This document shows positions 30,716-38,961 of a stretch of 64,000 nucleotides of DNA, one piece after another. A program made the position numbers and the translations under genes. The notes beneath the pieces are model-generated. The model worked only from the letters and a program-made list of their open reading frames with translations. It was not told the origin of the DNA and did no database searches. This DNA comes from Burkholderia sp. WP9 (GTDB lineage: Bacteria > Pseudomonadota > Gammaproteobacteria > Burkholderiales > Burkholderiaceae), in the NCBI RefSeq assembly GCF_900104795.1, contig NZ_FNTG01000001.1, positions 3,968,001 to 4,032,000 of the forward strand, in the 5' to 3' direction. Every line of letters begins with the position of its first letter. The first letter of the stretch is position 1.

Positions 30716-31990
30716 CTACGTGCCTGAATTGCGATAGCGCGCCAACGTCAGTCCGTCCAGATCGATCTCCGGCTTGCGGTGCGTGATCAGATCCGCGACC
30801 ACGCGCCCCGAACCCATCGACATCGCCCAGCCCGTCGAGCCGTGCCCGAGGTTCAACCACAGTTTCTCGATGCCGGACGGGCCGAGTAGCGGCGCGCCAT
30901 CGGGTGTCATTGGACGGCGGCCCACCCAGAAATGTGCGGACGTGGGATTGGCCGCGTGCGGGAACCAGTCGCTGAGCACTTTCATCAGCGTTTGCAGGGC
31001 CTGTTCGCGCAAGGTGGTTTCACGATTGCCGAGTTCGGCGGTGCCGGCCACCCGCAGGTTGTCGCCGAAGCGAGTAATCGCCGTTTTCAGCGATTCGTCC
31101 ATCAGCGCGGCGCGCGGGGCTTTCTCGTCATCGGTGACGGGCAGCGTCGCCGAATAGCCTTTCACGGGATAAAGCGGCACCTTCACGCCGAGCCGCGCGA
31201 GCAGCGTGGCACTGTCGACGCCCAGCGCCACCACTACGGCATCCGCGTGCAACATCTCGGCGCCGCGCTCGCTCTCGAGACGCACCGCGCGCACCGCACC
31301 GCCTTGCACATCGAGCGACGTGACGCGCGTGTCAAAACGAAAGCGCACGTCGTTGCGCTCGCAGATTGCGCGCAGTTCACGGGTGAAGCGGGCGCAATCG
31401 CCGGCTTCGTCGTCGGGCAGATACAGGCCCGCGAGCGGCGCCTGACGCGCCCAGCGCAAGCCCGGCTCGATCTCGACACACTGCGCCGCGCTGACTTCCC
31501 GGTGCGCAATGCCGGCGTCACGCAGCACGGCGAGCGCCGGCTGCGCGAGTTCGACGTCGTACTCGCTGCGGAACAACTGCAGATAGCCCTGGCTGCGGCC
31601 ATAGTCGAACGGATGGCGGCTGCGGAATTCGTGTAGAGACTCGCGGCTGTAGTAGGCAATACGCTGCATGCGCTGCTTGTTGACGCGAAACCGTTCGAGA
31701 TCGCATTCACGCAGCCAGCGCGCAATCCAGCGCCACTGGGCCGGGTCGAAGGTCGGGCGAAAGATCAGCGGCGAGGCCGGCTTGAACAGGTATTTGAGAA
31801 TCTTCGCCGGCATGCCGGGCGCGGCCCAAGGCGTCACATAGCCCGGCGCGATCACGCCCGCATTGCCGAAACTGGTGGAGAGCGCGACGTCCGGCTCGCG
31901 CTCGATCACGGTGACTTCGCAGCCCTGCTGGCGCAGGTAAAAAGCGGTGGCGACGCCGATCACGCCGCCGCCGAGAACAATCGTTTTCAT
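30716..31990 (-). CDS. dadA: D-amino acid dehydrogenase, FAD-dependent (DadA family)
   Basis: It oxidises D-amino acids such as D-alanine to 2-oxo acids, feeding electrons to the respiratory chain. The N-terminal FAD motif is VLGGGVIGVATAFYLRQQG. Family blocks include FGNAGVIAPGYVTPWAAPG, YPVKGYSATLPV, WVGRRPMTPDGAPLLGP and the closing LGHGSTGWAMSMGSG. The ATG at 31990 gives 424 residues, the normal size, although the frame stays open far upstream. It lies 17 bases downstream of an MFS transporter gene and is likely co-transcribed, which suggests uptake and catabolism of a related compound. Confidence 0.92.
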   Translation of the reverse strand: MKTIVLGGGVIGVATAFYLRQQGCEVTVIEREPDVALSTSFGNAGVIAPGYVTPWAAPGMPAKILKYLFKPASPLIFRPTFDPAQWRWIARWLRECDLERFRVNKQRMQRIAYYSRESLHEFRSRHPFDYGRSQGYLQLFRSEYDVELAQPALAVLRDAGIAHREVSAAQCVEIEPGLRWARQAPLAGLYLPDDEAGDCARFTRELRAICERNDVRFRFDTRVTSLDVQGGAVRAVRLESERGAEMLHADAVVVALGVDSATLLARLGVKVPLYPVKGYSATLPVTDDEKAPRAALMDESLKTAITRFGDNLRVAGTAELGNRETTLREQALQTLMKVLSDWFPHAANPTSAHFWVGRRPMTPDGAPLLGPSGIEKLWLNLGHGSTGWAMSMGSGRVVADLITHRKPEIDLDGLTLARYRNSGT

Positions 31991-32007
31991 GTGTGTGTAC
32001 TGCGGAT

Positions 32008-33267
32008 TCAGGCGGCAGGGCGGGTCGCGCCGAGTACCTTGCCCTTGGTTTCGGGCAGACACAACGCGGCGACGATCACGAGCAGATAGCCCGAGCCCGC
32101 CACGATGCCCATTGCCTTCACCAGTGTCATGGTTTGGGACAGTGTACCGACCAGAATCGGAAAGAATGAGCCGAGTCCGCGCCCGAGGTTGTAGCAGAAG
32201 CCTTGTCCCGAGCCGCGTATCGCATTCGGATAGAGCTCCGACAGATACGCGCCCACGCCCGCGAAAATCCCTTGCACCACGATGCCGAGCGGAAAGCCGA
32301 GCGCGAGCATCATGCCGTCGGTAATGGGCAGCATGGTGTAGACCATGCCGAGCACGAACGAGCCGATGGCGAACAGCACGAACGACGCGCGCCGGCCGAT
32401 CTTGTCGCACAGAATCGCGCCGACGATATACCCCGTGAACGAGCCGACGATCAGCACGATCAGATAGCCACTCGTGTTGAACACCGACAGATGGCGCACG
32501 GTCTTCAGATACGTTGGCAGCCAGGTGGTAATTGCGTAATAGCCGCCGAGCATGCCGGTGCACAGCGCGCTGCCGAGCAGGGTGGTTCTGAGGTGAGCGG
32601 CCGAGAAGATTTGCAGGAAGTGCGAGGTGTCGAAACCACTTTCGCGGGCCCGGCGCGTTTCGAGAAAGATATCCGGATCGCTCACGTTGCGGCGAATGTA
32701 GATGATCCACGCCGCGGGCAGCAGGCCGATCCAGAAACAGGCGCGCCAGGCGTACTGTTCCGGCAGCAGCGCGAAGAACGCCCAGTAAATGATTGCCGCA
32801 GCCGCCCAGCCGAACGACCAGCTGCTTTGCACGGTGCCCACGGCTTTCGCGCGATGCTGAGGCGAGCGAATGGTTTCGGCCATCATGATCGTCACGACCG
32901 ACCATTCACCGCCGAAGCCGATGCCCTGCAACGTGCGCGTGGTGAGCAGTTGCCAGAACGAATGGGTGAAGCCGGACAGAAAGGTGAACAGCGCGAAGGT
33001 GGCGATGGTCCACTGCAGCACGCGGATGCGGCCATAGCGGTCGGCGAGAATGCCGGCGAGCCAGCCGCCCACCGCCGACGAGATCAGCGAACTGGTGGCG
33101 ATCATGCCGGCTTCGCTCTTGGTCATGCCCCATGTCGCGATCAGCGTCGGAATGAGGAAGGAGTAAATCATGAAGTCGAAGGCATCGACTGCGTAACCGC
33201 CGAATCCGGCGTACAGGGTGCGGCGCTCGCGCTGGGTCAGTTCGGTGAACCATTGGAGAGAAGGCAT
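32008..33267 (-). CDS. MFS transporter, substrate unknown
   Basis: This proton-coupled major facilitator has about 12 membrane helices in 419 residues. The loop 2-3 signature is GILADRYGRIRVL and the matching one in the second half is GAILCDKIGRRASFV. The segment GFGGEWSVVTIMMAETI resembles the metabolite:H+ symporter branch that carries organic acids and sugars. I chose the ATG at 33267 (MPSLQWFTELTQ). The longer frame has no homologous N-terminus. Its position before dadA hints at an amino acid or derived oxo acid as cargo, but nothing in the sequence fixes the substrate. Confidence 0.9.
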   Translation of the reverse strand: MPSLQWFTELTQRERRTLYAGFGGYAVDAFDFMIYSFLIPTLIATWGMTKSEAGMIATSSLISSAVGGWLAGILADRYGRIRVLQWTIATFALFTFLSGFTHSFWQLLTTRTLQGIGFGGEWSVVTIMMAETIRSPQHRAKAVGTVQSSWSFGWAAAAIIYWAFFALLPEQYAWRACFWIGLLPAAWIIYIRRNVSDPDIFLETRRARESGFDTSHFLQIFSAAHLRTTLLGSALCTGMLGGYYAITTWLPTYLKTVRHLSVFNTSGYLIVLIVGSFTGYIVGAILCDKIGRRASFVLFAIGSFVLGMVYTMLPITDGMMLALGFPLGIVVQGIFAGVGAYLSELYPNAIRGSGQGFCYNLGRGLGSFFPILVGTLSQTMTLVKAMGIVAGSGYLLVIVAALCLPETKGKVLGATRPAA

Positions 33268-33397
33268 TTTTGTTGTGGTCTCCAGGACTTGTCGGCCGGC
33301 CGTGGGCACGAAGGTGGGGTGTTTGTATTCTACGGGGCGGAGGATAGTGGGGCCAGTCGTGCTCAAAAATGGCCCGCGTTCCTTACCAACTACTACC

Positions 33398-33430
33398 GTG
33401 TAACCCAAAATATATCGAGCGTGGTTACAC
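33398..33430. promoter_or_regulatory. Perfect 8-bp dyad, likely operator, upstream of the MFS-dadA unit
   Basis: GTGTAACC (33398-33405) and GGTTACAC (33423-33430) are perfect inverted arms with an AT-rich 17-base spacer, in the divergent gap between the MFS gene and the phosphatase-like gene. The spacing fits a dimeric repressor or activator site. The rest of the 33268-33583 gap holds nothing I recognise. Confidence 0.55.
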
Positions 33431-33583
33431 TGCGTCCGCAGCGCCGATGCTGCGACTCGCCTTCTCCGCCTCTCATCTCCGCGCCAGCCACGCCTAATGC
33501 CCGCCACCGCAAAAACCTGCTCGCCGTCCCGTCTCTCCGCGAGCACGTTTGTGCGGCCGCCGCAGATATCGGCCCACGAGACC

Positions 33584-34444
33584 ATGGCATCGCGCCGGTG
33601 CTTTCTGAAGCGCTCAGCCGGCGTCCTGCTGATCTCCGGCGTGGGCGGCTCGCTGCTGTCCGCGTGCGGCGGCGGCAACCTCAGCGATGATTCGCCGGCA
33701 ACGCCGCGCCTCGCGTCGGTTAGCAATTTCCGCGACGTCGCCGGAGCGGCACCGTATCCGACCGTCGACGGCAGGCAGATGCGCCGCGGCGTGTTCTATC
33801 GCGCGAACGTATTGACGCTGGACGCCGCCGACCAGGCCACGATCGACCGGCTCGGCATTGCATCGGTCTACGATCTGCGCACGCCGGCGGAAATCGCGCG
33901 AACCGCCGATATTCTGCCGGGCGGTGCGACAGCCCAGACGCTCAACGTGCTGGGCACCGCCGACTTCGTCGCGCCGGCGCTCGACACGGCGGCGGCCGCG
34001 GTCGCGTTCATGGAAGCGCAGGCGCGCGGCTACGTCACCGGCACCGCCCAGCGCGCCGCTTACGGTGGGCTCCTAACGAGTCTGGCCGACGGTGCCGGCG
34101 CGCAACTGCTTCACTCCAGCGCGGGCAAGGATCGCGCGGGTTGGGTCGCCGCGCTCCTGCTCAGCATCGCGAACGTGCCGCTCGACGTGATCATGCGGGA
34201 CTATCTGTTGAGCAACGTCTATCTGGCGCCGTGGATCAAGGCGCAAACCGACGCGCTGCGCGCGCAGGCCGGCGACGCTGTCGCTTCGGCCCGGGCGCCG
34301 TTGTTGAGTGTTCAGGAAAATTATCTGCAGGCCGGGTTCGACCAGGTGCAGGCGAGCTACGGGACGATGTCGAGCTATCTGACACGAGGCCTCGGCCTCT
34401 CGCAGAGGACGATCGATACCTTGCAGAGCCGCCTCGTGATCTGA
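33584..34444 (+). CDS. Exported tyrosine-phosphatase (IphP-like) homologue lacking the catalytic cysteine
   Basis: The N-terminus (RR at residues 4-5, SRRCFLKRSAGVLLI) resembles a twin-arginine signal, and LLSAC at 25-28 looks like a lipobox. The mature part follows the Y_phosphatase3/IphP pattern: VSNFRDVAGAAPYPTVDGR, MRRGVFYRAN and DLRTPAEIA. The P-loop, normally HCxxGKDRTG, reads HSSAGKDRAG (residues 177-186): the nucleophile is Ser178, not Cys, and the Thr is Ala. The protein is otherwise intact at 286 residues, so it may be a pseudophosphatase or bind a phosphorylated ligand. It stands alone on its strand. Confidence 0.82.
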   Translation: MASRRCFLKRSAGVLLISGVGGSLLSACGGGNLSDDSPATPRLASVSNFRDVAGAAPYPTVDGRQMRRGVFYRANVLTLDAADQATIDRLGIASVYDLRTPAEIARTADILPGGATAQTLNVLGTADFVAPALDTAAAAVAFMEAQARGYVTGTAQRAAYGGLLTSLADGAGAQLLHSSAGKDRAGWVAALLLSIANVPLDVIMRDYLLSNVYLAPWIKAQTDALRAQAGDAVASARAPLLSVQENYLQAGFDQVQASYGTMSSYLTRGLGLSQRTIDTLQSRLVI

Positions 34445-34473
34445 ACCACAAGAGCCTTGCGTTCACCGAAGGC

Positions 34474-34502
34474 AAAAAAAACCGCCCCAAACGGCAGGGC
34501 GG
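34474..34502 (-). terminator. Terminator of the sensor kinase operon
   Basis: On the minus strand CCGCCC (34497-34502) pairs with GGGCGG (34482-34487), followed by eight or nine T residues. Confidence 0.85.
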
Positions 34503-34601
34503 ATAGAGAAGGGCGGCATCGAGGTTGCCGGGGGCGACTATAAAGCCGCCGCGCCTGTGAAAGAGCCTCCAGTAAGGGCGCGTAAGCGCGTCCGGCCGTG
34601 C

Positions 34602-35873
34602 TCACGCCAGCGCCTGCACCACGGGCAATTCGATCCGCACTTCCAGACCGCCCTGCGCGTGATTGCGCACATGACAGCGTCCGCCGCGATCGTGCGCGAG
34701 CCGCGCGACGATCGCGAGGCCGAGGCCGCAATGGCCTTCGCCGCCACGCGCGGCGTCGAGTCGCACGAACGGCTTCATGGCGGCCGCGATGCGGTCGTCG
34801 GGAATGCCGGGGCCGTGGTCGCGCACGCTGATCACCCAATGGCCATCGTGGCGCGCGGTGCCAATATCGACGGGCGGAGTGCCATGTTCGAGCGCGTTAT
34901 CGACCAGATTCGTGACCAGCCGGTCGAGCAATGTGCGCGGCAGCGTAAACGACGAACCGGCGCGCAGATCGAGCGTGAACAGCGGCGTTTCGGTGCTGTC
35001 GCTGGCGGAGAACTGTTCCTGCAGAAAGTCGTCGACTTCGACCGGCGGCCCGGCTTCGGCGGACTGGCCTGCGAATTCGAGAAACTGCTGGACGATGTTG
35101 GTCAGCGAGTCGACATCGCGGATCAAACCGGCGCGTTCGTTTTCCGCCACCAATACGCTCGCGCGCAACTTCAGGCGCGTGAGCGGCGCTTTCAGATCGT
35201 GCGCGACGCCGGCCAGCATCACGGCCTGGTCGTCGCCGGCTTCGTTCAGGCGCCGCATCATGTCGTTGAACGAACCGATCAGGTCGCGCAATTCGCGTGG
35301 GCCTTGCACCGTCACGGGTTCCGGGCGGCCGCCCGAGCCGAACGCACGCGCGGCGTCGGCGACGCGCGACAGCGGCCGCTGCATCTGCCACGCGACGAAC
35401 ACCGAAAGGATCAATGCGGCGAGCAGCATCGAGATCGATTCGATCAGAAAGCGCGGGCGCGGCGGTACGTCGACCGGCACGACGACCCAGTTCGATTTGC
35501 CGGGAAACAGCACCCACAACTGCGGCGGGTGCAGGTCGTCGACGGCGATACGGGTGCCGGGCGGCAGATTCTCGCGCAGATGCCGGCTCAGTTCGACCAG
35601 CGGATGATGCGTCGGCTCTTGCAGATGCACGCTAGCCGGCATGTTCCAGGTGGGCACGAGGTGCACGCGCATGGCGGGCGCGAGCGCGGCGCCTTTCATG
35701 GGTTCGCCGTTGACGGCTTGCAACACGAGCAGAATGCCGCGCGCGAAGCCGTCGATTTCATGACGCGGCGGCTGCATCACCACCAGCACGAACCAGCCGG
35801 CCTGAATCGCGAACAAGACCGCTGCCGAGAGTAACGCCATCCTGCCGAACAGCGTGTTCAGCGGGTTTTTCAT
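34602..35873 (-). CDS. EnvZ-like membrane histidine kinase
   Basis: This is the sensor kinase of a two-component system. It has two membrane segments (about 12-33 and 142-162) flanking a periplasmic domain of about 110 residues, a HAMP domain, then the H-box GVAHDLKAPLTRLKLR with phosphoacceptor H225. The ATP-binding N-box is NLVDNALEHG, with DHGPGIP and GLGLAIV following. It has 423 residues. Its ATG overlaps the stop of the response regulator gene by 4 bases, so the pair is coupled. The overall layout resembles EnvZ; the stimulus cannot be read from the sequence. Confidence 0.92.
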   Translation of the reverse strand: MKNPLNTLFGRMALLSAAVLFAIQAGWFVLVVMQPPRHEIDGFARGILLVLQAVNGEPMKGAALAPAMRVHLVPTWNMPASVHLQEPTHHPLVELSRHLRENLPPGTRIAVDDLHPPQLWVLFPGKSNWVVVPVDVPPRPRFLIESISMLLAALILSVFVAWQMQRPLSRVADAARAFGSGGRPEPVTVQGPRELRDLIGSFNDMMRRLNEAGDDQAVMLAGVAHDLKAPLTRLKLRASVLVAENERAGLIRDVDSLTNIVQQFLEFAGQSAEAGPPVEVDDFLQEQFSASDSTETPLFTLDLRAGSSFTLPRTLLDRLVTNLVDNALEHGTPPVDIGTARHDGHWVISVRDHGPGIPDDRIAAAMKPFVRLDAARGGEGHCGLGLAIVARLAHDRGGRCHVRNHAQGGLEVRIELPVVQALA

Positions 35874-36610
35874 GCGCTTGCGGCAGCCTCGTCGGCGAAC
35901 GGCGTGCCGTCGGCGTCGGGCACGAACACATAGCCTTTGCCGCGCACCGTTTGCACGTAGCAGGGATTGGACGGATCGTCTTCGATCACGCGGCGCAGGC
36001 GCCAGATCGGCACGTCGAGGCTGCGGTCGCGGAAAGCGAGGTTGTCGCGATGCACGAGATCGTGAATCAGCACGCGCGAGAGCACCTTGTACGGATTGTT
36101 GACGAAGATCTTCAGGAGCGCGAACTCACTGTCGCGCAGCGGCAGCTTCGAATCGTCCCGGCACAGCGAACGGGTTGCGAAATCGAGTTCGAACGGGCCG
36201 AACCGATACGGCTTGCGGGCTTCCGGCGCGCTCGTGGTGGACGGCCCACGCCGGCGCAACACGGTGTGGATGCGCGCGAGCAATTCGCGTGGATCGAACG
36301 GCTTGGTCAGGTAGTCGTCCGCGCCGAGCGAGAGCCCGACAATGCGGTCGGCCACCGTGCCGCGCGCTGTCACGAAGATCACCGGAATGTCGTCGCCGGC
36401 GGCGCGCAGCGCGGTGAGCGCGCGCAGGCCGTCGGTGTTCGGCATCATGATGTCGAGCACGACGACCGACGGCCGTTCACGCTCGAGCCGGCGCTGGAGA
36501 TGGGTGCCGTCGTGCAGCACGGACGCGTCGAAGCCGTTCGATTGCAGAAACTTGCAAAGCAGATCGCGTACGACCGGATCGTCGTCGACGATGAGGACCT
36601 GTGGATTCAT
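35870..36610 (-). CDS. ompR: OmpR-family response regulator paired with the EnvZ-like kinase
   Basis: This DNA-binding regulator has a receiver domain with acidic pocket VDDD (9-11) and phosphoacceptor D53 (VVVLDIMMP), then conserved T and K (VTARG; K103 region LTKPFDP). The C-terminal winged helix has RSLDVPIWRLRRVIEDDP and VRGKGYVFVPD. It has 246 residues. It is upstream of and overlapping the kinase gene. It closely resembles the second regulator at 38962-39699, so the two are recent-looking paralogues. The symbol is by similarity; the target genes are unknown. Confidence 0.9.
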   Translation of the reverse strand: MNPQVLIVDDDPVVRDLLCKFLQSNGFDASVLHDGTHLQRRLERERPSVVVLDIMMPNTDGLRALTALRAAGDDIPVIFVTARGTVADRIVGLSLGADDYLTKPFDPRELLARIHTVLRRRGPSTTSAPEARKPYRFGPFELDFATRSLCRDDSKLPLRDSEFALLKIFVNNPYKVLSRVLIHDLVHRDNLAFRDRSLDVPIWRLRRVIEDDPSNPCYVQTVRGKGYVFVPDADGTPFADEAAASA

Positions 36611-37020
36611 GGCGAAATTTTAGACTGGCGCGTGCAACGCGCGTCCGACTCTTTTCTTACCAATGCTTACGTCACGCCGCGCCGCGGCGGGTGATGCCCT
36701 TGTCAGGCCCGCCACACAAGGCTCTCGGCATATTTCAGCGCGGCCATGTTCGGCAATGCGCGCAGCCATGCTGCCACTCCCTTCGCATAGCCAACATTCC
36801 TCCGAAGAAAGAATCTGTGCCTATTTGAAAGCGACCGCAACAGCGCGCAACGGCTCGTAAGAACCGCCGGAAAGCGCGCTTTCCTTCATGCATCGGCGCT
36901 GCCCGCCCGGCGGGATGATTCGTCGTGCAGTACGTTGCGCCGCATGCTGAAAACAGCCTAACGCCTTGGGCCCACGGCAGGCGGCGTGAAATCGAAACCT
37001 AGCGCTACGCGAGGCTCATC
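36611..37020. other. 410-base intergenic region with a 16-bp palindrome
   Basis: It divides the minus-strand ompR-like unit from the plus-strand exported cassette, so it should hold both promoters. At 36869-36884 there is a perfect 16-bp palindrome, GGAAAGCGCGCTTTCC. No clear -35/-10 pair and no coding sequence were found. Confidence 0.5.
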
Positions 37021-37203
37021 ATGACCGTTCCCAGCAATCTCTCATCCACCCGCTTTTCGTCCCTGGCGGCGACGCCGCCAGCAGGCAGGCCCGCAGCCGC
37101 CAACAACTCGGGCTCCGCTGTGCAGCCGCGGGAGTCCGCCGGCCAGGCGCAGCCGTCGCTGCCCGCCGGGCTAGTCGGCCACCATGTCAATACGACAGCC
37201 TGA
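37021..37203 (+). CDS. Small Ala/Ser/Pro-rich protein of unknown function
   Basis: This is a 60-residue reading frame with ATG at 37021 and GAGG about 7 bases upstream. It has no membrane segment and no cysteine. The composition is dominated by Ala, Ser, Pro and Gln, so it is probably disordered. It precedes the DUF6726-like lipoprotein gene by 15 bases and may be the first gene of the cassette. Coding status is moderately supported only by start context and position. Confidence 0.45.
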   Translation: MTVPSNLSSTRFSSLAATPPAGRPAAANNSGSAVQPRESAGQAQPSLPAGLVGHHVNTTA

Positions 37204-37218
37204 CGTCCTGAGGCCCGT

Positions 37219-37416
37219 GTGTCGACCCCGAGAATCCTTCATCGCTTCATGCGTGTCGCCGCGTGGTTGACGCTCGGCGCGGCGCTGCTGCCCCTGGGTG
37301 GCTGCGCCGTCGCCGCGCTGCCGTGCCGGCTGACTTCGGCCACGCTGAAAATCATCCCGGTGGTTGGCCATGCCGCGGCCTCGCCGTTCGACATGTGTTC
37401 ATCCGCCATCGACTGA
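37219..37416 (+). CDS. Small lipoprotein resembling DUF6726
   Basis: This tiny lipoprotein has the signal LGAALLPLGGC (lipidation at C29 when the GTG at 37219 is used) followed by the compact pattern AVAALPCRLTSATLKIIPVVGHAAASPFDMC. That combination matches my recollection of the DUF6726 family. Besides the lipobox cysteine, two cysteines could form a disulfide. The GTG has GAGG upstream. An ATG at 37249 gives a 55-residue version with a standard signal. It is followed 3 bases later by the next exported protein gene. Confidence 0.7.
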   Translation: MSTPRILHRFMRVAAWLTLGAALLPLGGCAVAALPCRLTSATLKIIPVVGHAAASPFDMCSSAID

Positions 37417-37419
37417 ATC

Positions 37420-38136
37420 ATGACACTCAAACGGATTGCCTGCGCGCTAGCGTTACTGGGCGGCGTGTTCTCGTTGACTGCGCAAGCGCAGCCGCTCGTG
37501 CGGGAGGCGAGTGCGGCGAGTGCCGCAACGAAAGAGCCTCCCGCCGACGCGCGGCGGCGCTCGCCAGACGCGCCGTTCGCGTTTCGAGGCGTGGCGCTCG
37601 GCATCACGCTCGACGAATTCCGCGCCGGCTCGACCGTGCGGGCCACGCCGCTCGGCAGCGTGCCGGTTTGCGAGACGGACGTGCAGGCAGGCGCGCTCGG
37701 CATGCGGCTCAAGTCGCACGACAGCCTGACGGTGGCGTGCCGCTGGGCGCATCGCGGGGACAACGGCTGGGAGGTGTCGCAAGCGGTGGTCGACGGCGCG
37801 CCCGCGCTGGAGCATGTGCTGCGTTTCGCGCGTGTGGACGGACAAAGCGCGCTGCGTCTGTACGAGATTTCTTTCGTGATCGACGAGATCACCGCCGACG
37901 ACTTGCGCGAAGCGCTCGCGGACCGATACGGGCCGCCGCGTCTCGCGACGCGGACCGTGTCGGCGTCGTCGGGCGCGATGCCCACGTATGTCTGGGAAAA
38001 CGCCGTGAGTTCGATCACGTTGTGCTTTCTGCCGGGCACACGCAACGGCACGCTCACCTATTTGCTGAAGGGCTCGGATGCGTGGGTGAAGTCTGTCGTG
38101 CGGCAGTGGCAGGCGAGCGGCGCGGAGGCTGGTTGA
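37420..38136 (+). CDS. Exported protein of unknown function
   Basis: It has 238 residues with a clear signal peptide (MTLKRIACALALLGGVFSLT, cleavage near AQA-QP). The mature part has a short Ala/Pro-rich linker, then a compact domain starting FRGVALGITLDEFRAG, with three cysteines and a YVWENAVSSITLCFLPG strand near the end. The FRG-LGITLDEF opening is reminiscent of periplasmic proteins whose core starts with a substrate-independent beta-hairpin, but I do not recognise the family. It is located between two lipoprotein genes, so an envelope role is likely. Confidence 0.75.
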   Translation: MTLKRIACALALLGGVFSLTAQAQPLVREASAASAATKEPPADARRRSPDAPFAFRGVALGITLDEFRAGSTVRATPLGSVPVCETDVQAGALGMRLKSHDSLTVACRWAHRGDNGWEVSQAVVDGAPALEHVLRFARVDGQSALRLYEISFVIDEITADDLREALADRYGPPRLATRTVSASSGAMPTYVWENAVSSITLCFLPGTRNGTLTYLLKGSDAWVKSVVRQWQASGAEAG

Positions 38137-38201
38137 TGAGCGGCATTGAGTGGGGCCGCAAGGCCCGTTTCGAACCCGGCCGACCCGGCCAAGGAGTAGG
38201 T

Positions 38202-38885
38202 ATGACTGCGGGCATGACTGCGCTACGTCTCACTGTCGCGCTAGGCGCGGCGATCTGCGTTGCGGCTTGCGGGAGCACGCAGCAAAGCTCGATCGTCGAT
38301 ACGCCGATGGCGCCACCGCTCGCCTCGGCGCCACTGAACGTCAACACGCAAGGCGCGATCTATCAGGCCGGCAGTCCGCTGCTCCTGTACGAGACGCCGC
38401 GTGCCCAACATATCGGCGATGTATTGACGATCCGTCTTTCGGAATCGTATAGCGGCAATAACAGCGCGACCGCCGCGGCGAGCCGCTCGAGCAGCATTAC
38501 CGCCGACGCCGCCGACCATTCCACCAATGCTGCCGCGCGCCTTGCGCGACTGTTCAACATCGGCTCGGCGAGCACCGAATACAAAGGGCAGGGCAGTCTC
38601 ACCGATGCCAGCGGCATGAGCGGCACGCTCGCCGTCACGGTGATCGGCACGATGTCGACCGGCAACCTCGTGGTGTCGGGCGAGAAGGTCATTGCGATGA
38701 GCGGGAACCGCGACAGGTTGCGCCTGTCGGGCATCGTCAATCCTAAGGATATCGAAGCGGGCAACTACGTGGCGTCGAGCAAGGTCGCGAACGCGCGTAT
38801 CGAACAGGCCGGTGTGGGGATGGTGTCCGACGCCACGACCATGGGCTGGCTGCAAAGAATGTTCATGAGCGTGCTGACGTTCTGA
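38202..38885 (+). CDS. FlgH-like (flagellar L-ring) lipoprotein outside a flagellar cluster
   Basis: The protein matches FlgH along most of its length: GDVLTIRLSESYSGNNSA, SGTLAVTVIGTMSTGNLVV, GEKVIAMSGNRDRLRLSGIV, NPKDIEAGNYVASSKVANA and the diagnostic end MGWLQRMFMSVLTF. It carries a lipoprotein signal with VAAC (lipidation at C23). I chose the ATG at 38202 because AAGGAG lies 5 bases upstream; an in-frame ATG at 38136 overlaps the previous stop. FlgH forms the outer membrane ring of the flagellum, but no other flagellar gene is in the window, and the neighbours are small exported proteins. It is either a dispersed flgH or a paralogue with another role. Confidence 0.85.
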   Translation: MTAGMTALRLTVALGAAICVAACGSTQQSSIVDTPMAPPLASAPLNVNTQGAIYQAGSPLLLYETPRAQHIGDVLTIRLSESYSGNNSATAAASRSSSITADAADHSTNAAARLARLFNIGSASTEYKGQGSLTDASGMSGTLAVTVIGTMSTGNLVVSGEKVIAMSGNRDRLRLSGIVNPKDIEAGNYVASSKVANARIEQAGVGMVSDATTMGWLQRMFMSVLTF

Positions 38886-38927
38886 TCACGTTCTGAGCCG
38901 TCGACTCATTGAGAATCTGCCAACCAG

Positions 38928-38951
38928 GAGGTGCGATAGCCATCGCACCTC
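38928..38951. terminator. Hairpin between the converging flgH-like and ompR-like genes
   Basis: AGGTGCGAT (38929-38937) and ATCGCACCT (38942-38950) form a perfect 9-bp stem with a 4-base loop. There is no T run, so termination may need Rho or be weak. Confidence 0.5.
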
Positions 38952-38961
38952 GCGTCACATG

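Noticed and set aside
30716..32905. Single large protein fusing the DadA frame with an upstream segment
   Set aside because: The upstream part is an out-of-frame reading of the MFS transporter gene. The DadA start at 31990 matches the family exactly.
32008..33726. MFS transporter with a 150-residue N-terminal extension
   Set aside because: The extension is Arg-rich, has no ribosome binding site and overlaps the divergent promoter region. The ATG at 33267 gives a normal transporter.
37263..38885. 540-codon frame ending in the FlgH-like protein
   Set aside because: The first 310 codons are the shadow of the exported protein gene at 37420-38136; AAGGAG and a lipoprotein signal mark the true start at 38202.
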